From: Cloeon dipterum | Taxonomy: Eukaryota; Arthropoda; Insecta; Ephemeroptera; Baetidae | Length of the DNA stretch: 64,000 bases | Assembly (NCBI RefSeq): GCF_949628265.1 | Contig: NC_088787.1 | Span: forward strand, 18,776,501-18,840,500 | Direction of reading: 5' to 3' | Shown here: in pieces, positions 11,516 to 22,940 of the stretch | Layout of the letters: each line of letters begins with the position of its first letter | Position numbering within the stretch: position 1 is the first letter of the stretch | Translations under genes and position numbers: made by a program | Notes under the pieces: generated by a model | Seen by the model: only the letters and a program-made list of their open reading frames with translations | The model's database searches: none | What the model was told of the DNA's origin: nothing

Positions 11516-13871
11516 ATGTGTACTTACTCGTTGAAATCCATCCTGTTCCAGATATTATTTGTAGCTTTGGTCGCATCGACGTTTGCAAGACCAAAGCAAG
11601 AACAACCAACAGAAACAAACAGACTCGACGAGCCCTTGACCGATCCTGAGCTAAGGAGGACCCTTCTTAGGGTATTCGCCGAATCCTTGAAGGCAGCTGC
11701 TGAGGCTGGAATTCAAGCTGCAAAGAAATGTACAAAAAATTAAACCAAAATATTATCTGCTATAATAATACAACGAATGTACCCAGCTGATTCGGGCGCT
11801 GCCGACCTGACGCCGCCTTCGCAGGACGCCACTTCGGCAGAGGGCTTTGATGACGATAGCTCAGCTGACGAACTGCTCATCCTGAGCGGTGACTCGAGCA
11901 CTTCTGAGCGAACCCTGGAAGCCCTGCCGCAGGTTGCGACCTCCGAGACGCCGTTCCTGGTGCGTGTGGAGAGTGAACAGCCTTCAGAAACACGAGAAAC
12001 ACGTGAGTCAGCCTCATCACCCACAGTATCCACATCACGAACCACCAACATCCACCGGTCCATTTGGATTTACACTTCACCCCAGCAGACAGGTCGATTC
12101 ACGTCAATTTGAGTAGCGTAGATGCCTGCTCACTCTCACTAAAAACTCGAACACGCACACTTTTGCTCTTTAGTTTATGTAGCATAAAATCTTCACCACT
12201 TCATGCACAAAAACTTTTCGCAACATTTCACTGATCTCACAATACGTAATGACTGAAGTTTTGTGGCTTCACTGTTGAGTTCCGCCAACGGTGAACCAAT
12301 CGCAATATTTCAATATTTTTCCAACGTCTTACACTTCACAAGCACTGAAAATCTTTACACTGTTGTCACTGTTATTGTCAGCTGTGAAGAGCGAAAACAA
12401 CACTAAATTTCTTCCCCCACATAGCTCAATCATATTGTTTGTCCAACTTCTCTTTTCCTATCTTTATTTTTACTCTCGACTTATTCTGTAGAGCAGTTTC
12501 TGTCGATTCTTGGCGGAAGTATTGTTACAAAATCAAATATGCATTTTCAAGGTGTATTATTATTTTATCTTTATAGCCTGTGTTATGAAATATTTTTCAC
12601 TTTAAATTGTAAATCGGTCAGTTTATCAAATCAATTTTGTTCAATTTGTTGCAATGACCATAATACTAATTAGCCCATCCAACCCAGTCAAAAATTATTC
12701 TACCCTGATAGTTTGAATTATATTTTTAATTTATACGATTAAAAAAAATTCAACAGATGAAACATTAAAATTCCCTGGTTGGAGGTAGATTTTATTTTAA
12801 TAAATTAAAAACCTTAAAAACTTAATTTTACTCAACTAAGCCTACACGTGTAAGCGATTTTCATGAGCAAATATATTACACAATTGCATCAATTAGTAAT
12901 ATGGGCAATTTATAAATGGATCGCATTTTTCGACAGTATCTGAAAAAATAAATAATGGTTCAAAGACTAACTAACTGAATAGAAAAAATTATTAAACGAA
13001 CCGAATACCACAATAACTGCAGCAAAATTTTATTTGTCACGTAGAAACTTTTAGCATATATTATCTCTTGATTATGATTTTTTGTAGAGTATATATTATA
13101 GTAATAGATTTATGATTTATTGATTCTATGTAGCTGTATTGTTTAGAAAAAAAATCTAATTTTAAACAAGGAAAACTGCTAATTTCGTTTTTTACTTTAT
13201 CCTATTCAGAATCAGACGAAGTCAGCACTACAGAGCGCATCACTGGGGACCTGTCATCCCCGGCGCCGAGTCCAGCCCCACCACAGCCGACAGTGACCGT
13301 GGAAAACGTGGCCAGCCTCTCGCCCAGCGACTCAGTCGACGTGCAGAAGTTCGTCAGCGCCGTCAGCAGGACCACGGACGAATCGCTCGGCTCGGGCGTC
13401 GAATTCTACAAGGCACCGCTGATCGCCGCCTTTGGCCTGCTGCAGGAGGAGAACACTGGAAAGACGCGCAACCTGATCGCCTACCCTGTCCCTGAGGGTG
13501 TCTCTGACCAGCTCCTCAGAAACGAGAGACTGACCCTGAGCGTGGCCGGCCAGGTCGCCGGCCGTCAGGGCGTCACCTTCTCGCACCAACCGACCCCTGA
13601 GGCGTCGTTCGTCGTGCAAAGGTCGCAGAACCTGCAGCAGCAACCGTCCTTCCAGCCCAGCCTCTTCGGCGGCCCTAACGACGACACCCTGAGGAGGCTG
13701 GAGAAGAGGCAGCAGCTGCTACAGGAGCAGCTGGTTAGCATCCAGAGGGAGAGAGAGGCGTTGCAACGCTCTTACCGACCCACAAGGAGTGAAACCTTGG
13801 TGCCCGCCGAGTCCAACAATGTCTTCATCACCAGGAGTCTGCCCATTTACCTCCAGCCGCCATTCTTTTAA
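11516..13871 (+). CDS. Predicted secreted Ser/Thr/Pro-rich protein with C-terminal Gln/Arg helix
   Basis: Model: 11516-11729, 11787-12002, 13210-13871 (363 aa). Introns are 57 bp and 1207 bp; the second has a strong donor CAC|GTGAGT and acceptor TATTCAG, while the first donor (AAAT|GTACAA) is weak. Without that splice the first exon reads into a stop at 11741 and encodes a 75-aa secreted peptide. Residues 1-24 form a signal peptide ending in ASTFA, followed by a charged amphipathic helix (RRTLLRVFAESLKAAAEAG). A long Ser/Thr/Glu/Pro-rich linker follows (about 75-175), then a folded-looking segment beginning YKAPLIAAFGLLQEENTG. A predicted helix (RRLEKRQQLLQEQLVSIQRE) lies near the end, and the protein stops with LPIYLQPPFF. 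An acceptor-like TTCCAG at 11566-11571 means the true start may lie upstream (6.3 or 7.3 kb) rather than at 11516. Last two exons are well supported; 5' structure is not. Family not recognised; an extracellular or cuticle role is only a guess. Confidence 0.6.
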
Positions 13872-14220
13872 ACGCTCAATTTTCCCCACACATAGAATTT
13901 GAGGCGAGGAGGAAAGTGTAGTAATTTTTTTAGTCAAATTTGTTCCCAGGAATTTTGGATTTCGCAAAGCTTTTTGTTACCTGATCTTTTCCTCCGAGCC
14001 AACAACGAGATTTTTCAATAATTTATGTCAGGTTACCTAATCAAAGCCTTCGCCACGGAGAGGCCAACTGTGTTTTATTAACTGGAACCATAACATTTTA
14101 CAACAAATACATGAATGCCATACGAACAAAATAGCCGCGAGAGAATGAGATGCGAGTTGATCGATTGAACACACTGTTATTCTCACAAAAACCTTGATTT
14201 ATTTTTCTGCAAATGTTGTA

Positions 14221-14226
14221 AATAAA
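14221..14226 (+). terminator. Polyadenylation signal AATAAA
   Basis: First canonical hexamer after the stop at 13871, implying a 3' UTR of about 370 nt for the Ser/Thr/Pro-rich secreted protein gene. No such signal follows the alternative stop at 11741, which favours splicing on to the later exons. Confidence 0.5.
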
Positions 14227-14608
14227 GATGGTTTGAAAGCAGAATTTAAGACTCTTTTATTTTCACGCTGATTTATATCACAAGCTTTAGTCACTTTTTT
14301 ATTAATTAAAATGCATAGAAGATAAACGTGTGGATTTTTATATTATGCTGGTAATGATAAGAAGCTCAAATTAGCATTAACATTCTTCTCGCGGAAACAT
14401 CTAACTCTTTTTGTAACTGTTAATATTTTCCATATTTTCATAGCACAAAAACCAGTTCGCAGGAAAAAATACTGACTTGTATTAAAGCAGGCATATGTAT
14501 TTCACAATATATTGGGCAATCGAGGATTTAAGAATTGAGAAAATTTTTGAAATTTTTTCTTTTTAAAGTTTCTTCTTAGTTTTTTGGCTGAAAGTTATGG
14601 GAAAAGAG

Positions 14609-14715
14609 TTTTTTTGCTCTTTTTATCCCTGTCCGCGGACCGGAAGGCCGGGAAGGGCGCGCACTGCACTAGCACGAATGCTGAAACCCGGGTCCTAATA
14701 ACACCGCGAACGGAT

Positions 14716-14812
<97 letters not shown>

Positions 14813-15247
14813 CTATTTCACCAGCCCGTTGGCTCGCATTGTTAAGGCATTCTCAGGAGTGTCAAAGCAATGGGAGGTATTTGAGCAGTTCGGAGATCTA
14901 ATACTGGCTACCCAATGTCAGAGATGGCAAAAAGTGGTTACTTAAGTGACTCGATGAAATGCTCAAATTGCTCAACGGGCTGGGAGGCGCACCGGCGCCG
15001 ACTCGCTACTTGCTGGTTCGCACCTTTCCAGCATGCGTGATTTGGCTTCACGGGACGAATGTCTAGCGTTTCAACGCAGTCCTCGGTGCGGAGGCAAGTG
15101 GCCCTTGAGTGGGCTGGGTCCCTGTGCGGCTTGGTGCGCCCATGTTATCCGTTCCCGGTGTTATTGGGACCCGGGTTTCAGCATTCGTGCTAGTGCGCAG
15201 TGCGCGCCCTTCCCGGTCCTCGGACAGGGATAAAAAGAGCAAAAAAA
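14609..15247. mobile_element. Non-autonomous TIR element (MITE-like), about 640 bp
   Basis: Two inverted repeats of about 105-110 bp bound the element, at 14609-14719 and 15144-15247. Their outer ends read TTTTTTTGCTCTTTTTATCC on one strand and its complement on the other, and they match closely through CTAGCACGAATGCTGAAACC and GAACGGATAACA. The interior has no transposase frame, so it is non-autonomous. A (TA)n tract sits next to the left repeat. GC content is far above the flanks, in keeping with an inserted element. No clear target-site duplication was found. A 23-bp internal motif (15001-15023) recurs with one mismatch in inverse orientation at 34306-34328, marking a family. Confidence 0.75.
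14720..14809. repeat. (TA)n microsatellite inside the TIR element
   Basis: About 45 uninterrupted TA units lie directly beside the inner end of the left inverted repeat. The true length may differ because such tracts are error-prone in assembly. Confidence 0.95.
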
Positions 15248-15581
15248 TTAATAAAAAAGGTTTCTTTCAATTATTGTTTTATTTACCAAGCCTTCTAAGC
15301 TTTTTTCTGATGTCTTTAAAGCTGGTCGGTATCATGAGCATATTTCGCTGCTTATTTATCCTATTCATTTTTCCCATTGTTATCTTACGTATAATTTCTG
15401 TAATAAAAATTCCCCTCCGGCCTTTCCCGCCCCGCCACCAAAGACTATTCCGCTACCGTCAGATGGCAGCATCTACCTAACCCAACCGCCGTCCTGGTCA
15501 CAGCTTTGCACACATGTTTTGACTTGACGCTTGGCTTTGTTTACAATTAGATTTTGAATTTGGTTACTGCAGGAAGAAATT
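15248..15581. other. Short intergenic / CCDC12 promoter region
   Basis: T-rich sequence, then a C-rich stretch at 15411-15440, leading to the CCDC12 start. No TATA box is visible, as is usual for a housekeeping gene. The 5' UTR may contain its own splice: TGGTTACTGCAG just before the ATG resembles an acceptor. Confidence 0.4.
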
Positions 15582-16186
15582 ATGGCAGAAGAAGGAATTG
15601 GACAGCTTGAAGCTGATGCTCTTAAGAGAAAAGAACGTCTTTTAGCTCTTAAGAGAAAACGAGAGGAAACCTCAGGAGGCGAGGAAAAGTCTGCAGACGG
15701 AATAAAACAAGAAGAGGAAAAAATTCTTCCAAAGTAACATTTTTCGCTTTTAACTTACAATATCAATATATGAACCGGCTTTTTGTTTTTCTCATAATCA
15801 GGCCAAAGTTTCGAAGCTATAAGCCACAAGATGATGAACTGCTGGAAAATGTCCTTCCTGAAGCTACGCCAGGAGATGTTGAGATGGAAGTCAAAGAGCA
15901 GCTGGAATCTGCCAAAAACCGAGGCATCATTGAAGAGCTGGTTGGTTTCTGGCTTGGTTAAATTTGCACTTGTATAAATCATCTCCATGATTAGGACCTG
16001 ACAACATTGGCTCCAAGGAAACCTGATTGGGACCTGAAGCGAGACGTTGCACAGAAATTAGCCAAGCTGGAACGACGGACGCAAAGAGCCATCGCTGAAC
16101 TAATCCGAGACAGGCTTCGAGAAGGGCAGAGTGATTTGGCTGAGGCTGTGGCCATGGCTAGGCCCTCTCAACAAGACGAGGACTGA
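15582..16186 (+). CDS. CCDC12: CCDC12 homologue (cwf18 family), spliceosome component
   Basis: Exons 15582-15733, 15802-15940 and 15995-16186 give 160 aa, close to the vertebrate length of about 166. Introns are 68 and 54 bp. The N-terminus (GIGQLEADALKRKERLLALK) is the coiled-coil start typical of the family. The middle holds FRSYKPQDDELL and the EVKEQLESAK helix. The C-terminus contains the family hallmark LAPRKPDWDLKRDVAQKL followed by ERRTQRAIAELIRDRL. Known role: the cwf18/CCDC12 family is part of the activated spliceosome (Prp19-related complex) in the nucleus. The second donor (CTG|GTTGGT) is non-ideal but the family alignment fixes it. The gene lies 335 bp after the TIR element and converges on the carbonic anhydrase gene with 458 bp between stop codons. 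Confidence 0.95.
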
Positions 16187-16644
16187 TGAAGAAAAGGCCA
16201 GGATAATTTTTGTACATACATTCTTTATAGATATATTCATTAATAATACTGGGAGGTGGATTCCCTCTTTAAAACTTACATTAATTTTTCACTATTCATA
16301 TACATGCCAATAATGTAGCTAATCTATATAAATTTAACGTGATGATTACCGTTCACACAAACAAAATGTTGCTTTAATATTCAACACTCGTCACTTTAAG
16401 GGCAAGAAACTTATCTTCCTAGCCAGTTTGAGAGCGCATAATTACATCCATGAAGTCCAGAAAAATCAAAAGAAACTCAAAAGCTGTGCATATCTACCCT
16501 ATGCAACACAACATAATTCATATTATAGGGGATCTTAAATTTAAATGCGTCAGATATTGCACAACATAAGTGTTTCAAAGACAGTTTGCAAAGCTCAAAT
16601 TACTATAATGATGATAATCACACTTAAGATTTAGCAATAAATTA
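16187..16644. other. Shared 3' intergenic region of convergent genes
   Basis: AT-rich 3' UTR sequence of CCDC12 (+) and the carbonic anhydrase (-). No canonical AATAAA is seen close to either stop. An ATTAAA variant on the minus strand near 16372 could serve the carbonic anhydrase. Confidence 0.35.
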
Positions 16645-19600
16645 TTAATTTGTTGCCAGCAACGCAATAAAAAGTGCACTAATCAAAATTAGCGCTGACT
16701 TAGAGCAAACTGCAGAGGAGTAGTCCTCCCGTTCATTGAAGTAAACAACTCGATTTCCTAGTGGCTGGACTGGGCGGTTATTATGAGTCATAGTATCGCC
16801 ATCAGTATCCTGCAGGCTTCTGAACTCTTCAACCTATATAATTATAAATTGATTAGGCGTTTGAAAAGAGTTTCGTTAAGAGCCTCACTTGTTCATGAGA
16901 AAGTAGGATGGACTCTTTGAAATCGATCCAAGTGACAACCTCAGAGCAAGGAGGAGTAGTCAGAGATCCGTGATATGTGTAGTATTGTGACTTGTCATTG
17001 GGCAACAGCAGCTCCAGTGGCAGTTGTCTGGACAGCTTCGCCTCAGAGTGGGGCAGCACCACTGTCGGCAGGTGTTCAACAATTTCTGCGTACACAAAAT
17101 TGTCCTCCGCGCTAACCTGTTTTTTTAGATGGAAATTATTTAATAATATATACTTTTTAATTTATTTCAATATACTGACTATGAAGCTTGGGAAAGAAGC
17201 CTCATTACATTTAAGATTTTTATTTTTCTATTTAAATTTTTAAAAATGACGCTACTGGTCTAATCTTTATTACATAGTAAGGTCTTTATCGCGTAAAATC
17301 TTATTTTTAACAAAGTTTAATATATTATTTTGTAAAACCTTCAAAGTTAAAAAGGTTGCTGCAGTGTTTCCTCCAAAATTATTTTTTAATCTCTACCCCT
17401 CTTCATGAATTGAACAATAATTAGTTAAAAAGCTTGATCAGCTGTTTCTTTTAGTTTAAAGTGTTTCCCTAACATGAAATTTTTTGTTTTTTTCTATTTT
17501 GGTTTTAAAATTCTTGCCGCTAATTAAATTAAAAAGTGTATTTAATTTTTTTTATTCAAGTATAAGTCAAGCAAAATGAAATTGAATCCTAATCTTGTTG
17601 TAGAGCTTTATTGTATGTAAATATATCAACTACATTTAATGCAGGTAAACCCTTGGAGAAGGTAGAAACCTTCAAATACTAAAAAAATTGATCTTGGAAC
17701 ATAATAATCCTTACCTCATAGAAGAATGCCATGACTGTTAATCCGTCTTCGTGATTGAGCGCGTTGGTGAAATTGTGATACTTTTGATTGAAGAAAACCA
17801 TGTGCAATTCCATAGGAAAACTGGATTTTGAAATTAAAAACGTAAAGTTGTAATAATTTCATTGATGTCATCAATTCACCTGTGATTATTAATGGTGTCT
17901 TCACTGCCGACTGAGTCATTATGTCCCCAATGAAAATGAAGCTGCTGAAACAAGTAGCGGTCCTTCAAAGGGCCCCCAGACACTGCAAGGGGCTCCTCGG
18001 TATTAAGCTGGAGCATCACTGCAAAGTTATAAATTATATTTAAGAGCGAAATTTTTTATTGTGATTGGTTCGGTCTGTTGAAGAGGGTTCCAATTAACTT
18101 TAAAATGGCACGAGTGTTAAATTTAATGCAATTTTTCACTCCATCAGTGCAGTGTGTCTTGAGCGCAAACAAAAACTCAACATTTTCTAAATGGTTTCCT
18201 GGAAATTGTCTTTTCCTTTCCAAAGCAAATTAATTTTTGTTACTCACCAGTGTGGCCGTTGTTTGTGAGGGTAGACCCAACGGGTTTGTCTGCGAAACCG
18301 TGGTATCTTATTGGCGGGTAACTAACGCGTGTCACCAAGTGTTCTTCAATGTCTATGGGTGATTGATATTTGCCAGCGCATGTCTGGAAATTTTTCGGCC
18401 AAAATTTCGGTCCTAAAAAGAGGGAAAAATACTATGACATTTAATTTTATAAAAGTTGTTTTGAAAAGAGAAGTAGGATAATTTTTCAATTCCCTGCACA
18501 GTGAAAAGACTGATTAATCAATTTGACTCGTTTTCACCATTACAATTATTGTTCAACAAATTAAAGAGTTGCATTTAAAATATCGGTGAGTGCTGAAGAT
18601 TTTTAACTTCCAATAATAAATCATGGAAATATTCGTGAATTTCGCCAAAATGACGCAAAAGTTTTATTTTTCCGAAAATTAGAGGTTTTTGAACTGATGC
18701 AGCGTTTCACTTCTAAATTGGCTACAAAAGTGCAATAAAATTTTACAAGATCGTGTAAACGAGTTGCTCGGTATTTTCATTGTGCTCATCTTTTTTTACA
18801 TTATATTGCGCCTGCTTGTTATCGCTCATTGGATTTGCATAACAATTAACCTCGAACCCATCATGAGAAATGCCTTCGATTAATGCTGCTTTCCCCAGAT
18901 AATAAATCCGCACGCAAGCCGCCTTGCGGTGCACCTCACGCACCTGCCGCTTGCGTAATTCTCTTTATTAATCAACCCCCGAATCCGCAAATAGATAGCT
19001 CGATAATTGCATAATTATAATGCACACCGGTCAGGCAAGGACAAAGTCTGCTTTTTATCGCATGATGAAAGGGAAAAAAATATTAAGCAACAAGTAATTG
19101 AAGCACTCTTCAAGAAAGGGTCGCTTTTTCACTTTGGGATTTTGGCGTATATTGAAGTGACACGAGATGAGACGCCCTTGAGGTGATAAGATAAAGAGAG
19201 GATCTTCTGGTTAATAAAATTTATGGCACCTTCCTAACGCAGCACGCAAACATTGACATCCCAAGATTATGATGTCACAGAAAAAAATTTCATTTTGCAA
19301 AATTGGCGGCACGTCGTGTATTGAAAAAATTAATTTGCAAGTACGCACGTGGTTGATTTTTCTAATTTTTGCATTTTCACAGATTAAAAACTTCAAGTTT
19401 TTAAATTCCTTACCTAGTGATCCATCATACCCGAAGTGACCCTCGTCTGCAAAAACACGGCCTGGAACACAAGGAAATTTTTTGAGTAATTATGAAGTGC
19501 GCAACAACACAGTCAGTCGTGCGGAGTATGTAGTTTTTCCCGCGATAAATCATAAATCTGAATTCGCATGTCGACTTCGGCAATTTTATTACTTTCCTGC

Positions 19601-20819
19601 TCACAAACTGAGAGCATCACATCTCTATCGTATTACCGCTTAAGTCACGACTCCACAGAATCCGCAGAAAATTGGCTAACTGGGTCAGCATGGATTCGCA
19701 TGTGTGGCCGATACGGTTGAATTATTACCTCCGATCCCAATAAATAAAATTCCCCATTAATTAATTGGTTTCGTATTGGGATGTTACAATTGTATAGTGA
19801 TTAAGTGTTATAAATTCCCTCCAGCCCGTCTAAATCTAATTTCATCGACGGTTTCCCAAAGAAACGAAACACCGCATTGTATCACCAACTAAAATTCCGA
19901 GAAATTGTGCAGAAACGTATCTTGTGAAAGGTCTTTCCTGTTGATTCCTTCCAATTGCACTAACAATCATATTACGTTACATTCAATGTCGAGACCAATC
20001 AAGTATCAAAATAAAGAGTTTGCGGTGCCGACCAACTCGTTAGAAACTAACTGTCACCGTCTGCGAGTCACTCGCCGTTTAATTAGCATTATTTGCAAAT
20101 TCAACATCTGCACGGCCTCCAATCGTTTAGTATGCGCCAAATGAACTTCCTCGCTGGCTTCAAAGCGAATCCAGTCCAAAACAATCAAACAAAGCTCTTG
20201 TGACTGGTCGGAGGCGCGTGTAAAAGGGAATTTTTTAATTCAAAATAGCCGTAAAGCAATATTTGTTTCTTTGAGGTTTGAAATTAACTGTTGAGCTAAT
20301 GACACAAAAAACAAGTTAAATTACCCTACAGGAATTATTTTTAAACTATCATGCTGCGGCATAAACAGATAGATCTCATTACAAAATTACTACTGTTTTA
20401 ATTACTTTTGATTTCCTCTATTAAGCAATCTTTAATTATGCTTCATTAATTGAATTCTAGACAACGTACGTTTCTTATATTTTTGAATGGAGTTCAGCCG
20501 GTTGACACACCACAGTTGAATGTCATTTGAAGAACACCTAATTTTACACCACATTCACTAGCATTACAAGACAAGTGAAGAGCAAACGGATAATTTAACG
20601 AAATTGAATTGCACTATATTTAAAATTAACTAAAATTAGACTACTCGGCCAACGGAGATGTATTTCAAGTTCAAAGCACAGTATGATAATTGAGGCAGAT
20701 GGAGAACGAATCGTCCTGTGCAGACTAGGTTGATACGCGGGCGGAGGGAATCACGCAAAATTACCTGAGCTAATGCAGGCGAGTGAAAACACGAGCAGTC
20801 CGAGCCTTTGGTTGTTCAT
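16645..20819 (-). CDS. Alpha-carbonic anhydrase, secreted and probably GPI-anchored
   Basis: Seven exons in transcript order: 20765-20819, 19414-19461, 18248-18412, 17880-18018, 17715-17820, 16889-17116, 16645-16833; all junction phases agree, giving 309 aa. The enzyme hydrates CO2 to bicarbonate. Residues 1-24 are a signal peptide. Zinc ligands H117, H119 (QLHFHWG) and H142 (ELHMV), gatekeepers E129 and T224 (SLTTPPC), and proton-shuttle H88 (NNGH) are present. C46 and C228 match the disulphide of CA4-like extracellular enzymes. The tail after RPVQPLGNRVV ends in SSAVCSK plus about 17 hydrophobic residues with no basic end, a classic GPI-attachment signal. Oddities: the normally invariant His after E129 is Asp (GSED instead of GSEH), and ELHLVHW is ELHMVFF. 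The enzyme is probably active at the outer cell surface. The frame stays open upstream to 21026, but that part reads as 5' UTR. Confidence 0.95.
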
Positions 20820-22509
20820 GCTAGCTGGCAGGCTGGCGGCTAAAGAGTATTGTTGTTGTCCTGCCGGCGGCGCTAAGGTGTGGGTGCCACCGGCGCTGAT
20901 GGAGCCAACGAATGAACGAACCCCTTCCTTCCTCTGCACGAGCCCAACAGCCAGCCGTGCACGCGAAAGCCTCGCAGATGGTGTTGGGCTCGCGCGTGCG
21001 GGACTTACGCGGGGGGCACCAAGCAAATTTTAGTAATGGATAGAGATCCTCCCTGGAGGGTAATTTTTATTGTTTGCAGAGGGCACGGAACCCTGCTGAA
21101 CAGATTGTATCGCGAATATCTGCACGAATCGTCATTATCTTTTATATTGAGCATGGTCCGTTCCGCGAAGTGCACTTCTTGTGAAATGAGAGATACACGC
21201 CTAAGTTGCAATTTTGTGATATTATGGTTCAAAGGCCAGTGACCTTTGGTAATTTGCAAATGATCTCATGCTTGCAGCTTCATTATTAAATGAACACGCA
21301 ATATCACATTTTTAAAGAGGAAGCAGTGGTTAGTGGTTTTGAATAATATGAGCTAAAGCTGAAACCGAAACAAAATAAAGACTATATATGTAAAAATGAG
21401 CATGCTCGCATCGAGACAGTTTGAAAAATGATGAAAGAAAGTTATATATAAATAGGTTAGCTCGGGCAGGGTTTTGTCCCAACAAAAATAACATTCTAAT
21501 AGTTTGAGTGTGCATTAAAATAGGTTAGCTCAATCGGGCAGGGTTAACCTAACAAAAATAACACTTTCTTTTGTTCGACGCCAATCACGACGTTCACACT
21601 TGTATGGTCCATTGATGCGAAATCGGCAGCAAGGCGAGTGCAGCAATTACGGTGGTCCGGCGCGGAGAGTGGCAAAAAGCGCCGGTTGTGCACAACAAGC
21701 GATTCATCCATTCAAGCTATTGCCGTAACAAAAGTGTGGAAGCATTTTAAAACTCTATAAGTTATTAAGGCCCGCTTCTCTCTTGCTCCGTTTTATGCTG
21801 GTAGTTCTTTTAAGTGTTTGCCGAAAGACCCGCTGCAAAAAAGAAAAGCGGCAAAAAGCTAATGCCGCGCGACTCGTGCATGAGGTGAGAAAATTACTCG
21901 TGCGAATGGTAAAATTGGCGGCTTTTAAGAAGTGTAACAAGGTCTCGTTTGTGCAGCTGACCGGACACGAAATCCTCCAAAATTCTATACTTTAAAGCTC
22001 GAGAAAGCTTGAGTTGTTACTTTTCTTTCATCGCCGAAGAAGTTTGGCATCCGATTGTATTTCAGGAGTTATTGACAGGAGAGGAATGTTTTGTTGATGG
22101 TTGCAACGCGCTTGAATAATAATGAGGAAACAACGCCTATTCACATTTATGAGCTAGAGAGGGTTGATGAACCCAAATCCAAAAGCACCGCTGCCAAACA
22201 GACATTTTGAGTATTTAATTCAGTTGGCGGACAATACGCGTCATGGTCATGTGTCCGATACCTGTTTAGTGTTTATCAGGCTGTAATCTGATTTTATTGA
22301 GGCTCCTGTTTGTTTACTGAAAACTGTTAGAAAGTGTCCGTTAACGGTTGGAGTGATAGAAAATGCCAGCGAATAACGAATGTGCTAGAAGAAGCGACTA
22401 GTTATTTTTAAATCTCGTTCTGCCATCAATTAATTAAAATAAGACTTGGCATTAATCCAGTTCAATGGCTTAAGTGCTTACTCTGGATATTATCTAAGAG
22501 ACATATTTT
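20820..22509. other. Upstream region of the carbonic anhydrase; no gene
   Basis: 20820-21020 is GC- and CpG-rich and should hold the carbonic anhydrase 5' UTR and a TATA-less promoter (minus strand). Beyond it the sequence is AT-rich. It includes a short tandem duplication near 21453-21570 and several open frames under 90 codons without coding features. Confidence 0.4.
21453..21570 (+). repeat. Two-copy direct repeat, 68-bp period
   Basis: TAGGTTAGCTC...GGGCAGGGTT...AACAAAAATAACA begins at 21453 and again at 21521. The copies differ by small indels and substitutions, so this is an old local duplication of about 50 bp with a unique spacer. Confidence 0.7.
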
Positions 22510-22940
22510 TATATTTCAATTAAAAGATACTCGCACTACACTAAGGGATGCTACTCAATGCAACGCAGACCATTTGATAAACCATCAAAAACAAATGTCA
22601 AGTGAATCTTCAAAAACATTTTAATCGAATGCCAAAATTTTCCAGAACAAACACAAAACATTCATTGTCGCAAATACCCATGACTAGGACAAAAGCGGCT
22701 CGCACCGGACACGCACCCCCGGGCCGTTGGCCGACACCCGGCGGTGGAGCACGATTCGGATTTAGCCATGGGTGTTTGGCGACAATGAATGTTTTGTGTT
22801 TGTTCTGGAACATTTTGGCATTCGCTTAGAATGTTTTTGAAGATTCGCTTGAAATTTGTTTCTGATGATTTATCAAATGGTCTGCGTTTCATTGAGCATT
22901 ATTCTTTAGTGTAGTGCGAGTATCTTTTAACTGAGATAAA
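22510..22940. repeat. Long imperfect palindrome (about 430 bp)
   Basis: Left arm from about 22510 and right arm to about 22940 are reverse complements for some 190 bp each. Matching landmarks include AAAAGATACTCGCACTACAC (22522) against GTGTAGTGCGAGTATCTTTT (right end), GCAGACCATTTGATAAA against its complement, and AACAAACACAAAACATTCATTG against CAATGAATGTTTTGTGTTTG. The stem continues inward through ACCCATG, and a GC-rich centre of about 40 bp (around 22705-22745) forms the loop. Arms have drifted by roughly one change per 8-10 bp. No coding content. It could be a foldback transposon or the template for a long hairpin RNA. Confidence 0.85.

Noticed and set aside
13332-13967. Minus-strand frames opposite the last exon of the Ser/Thr/Pro-rich protein
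   Set aside because: Antisense shadows of a GC-rich coding exon with correct splice phase on the plus strand.
20820-21026. In-frame N-terminal extension of the carbonic anhydrase to an upstream ATG
   Set aside because: The extension is GC-rich, Ser/Ala/Arg-rich low-complexity sequence and would bury the clear signal peptide starting at 20819.
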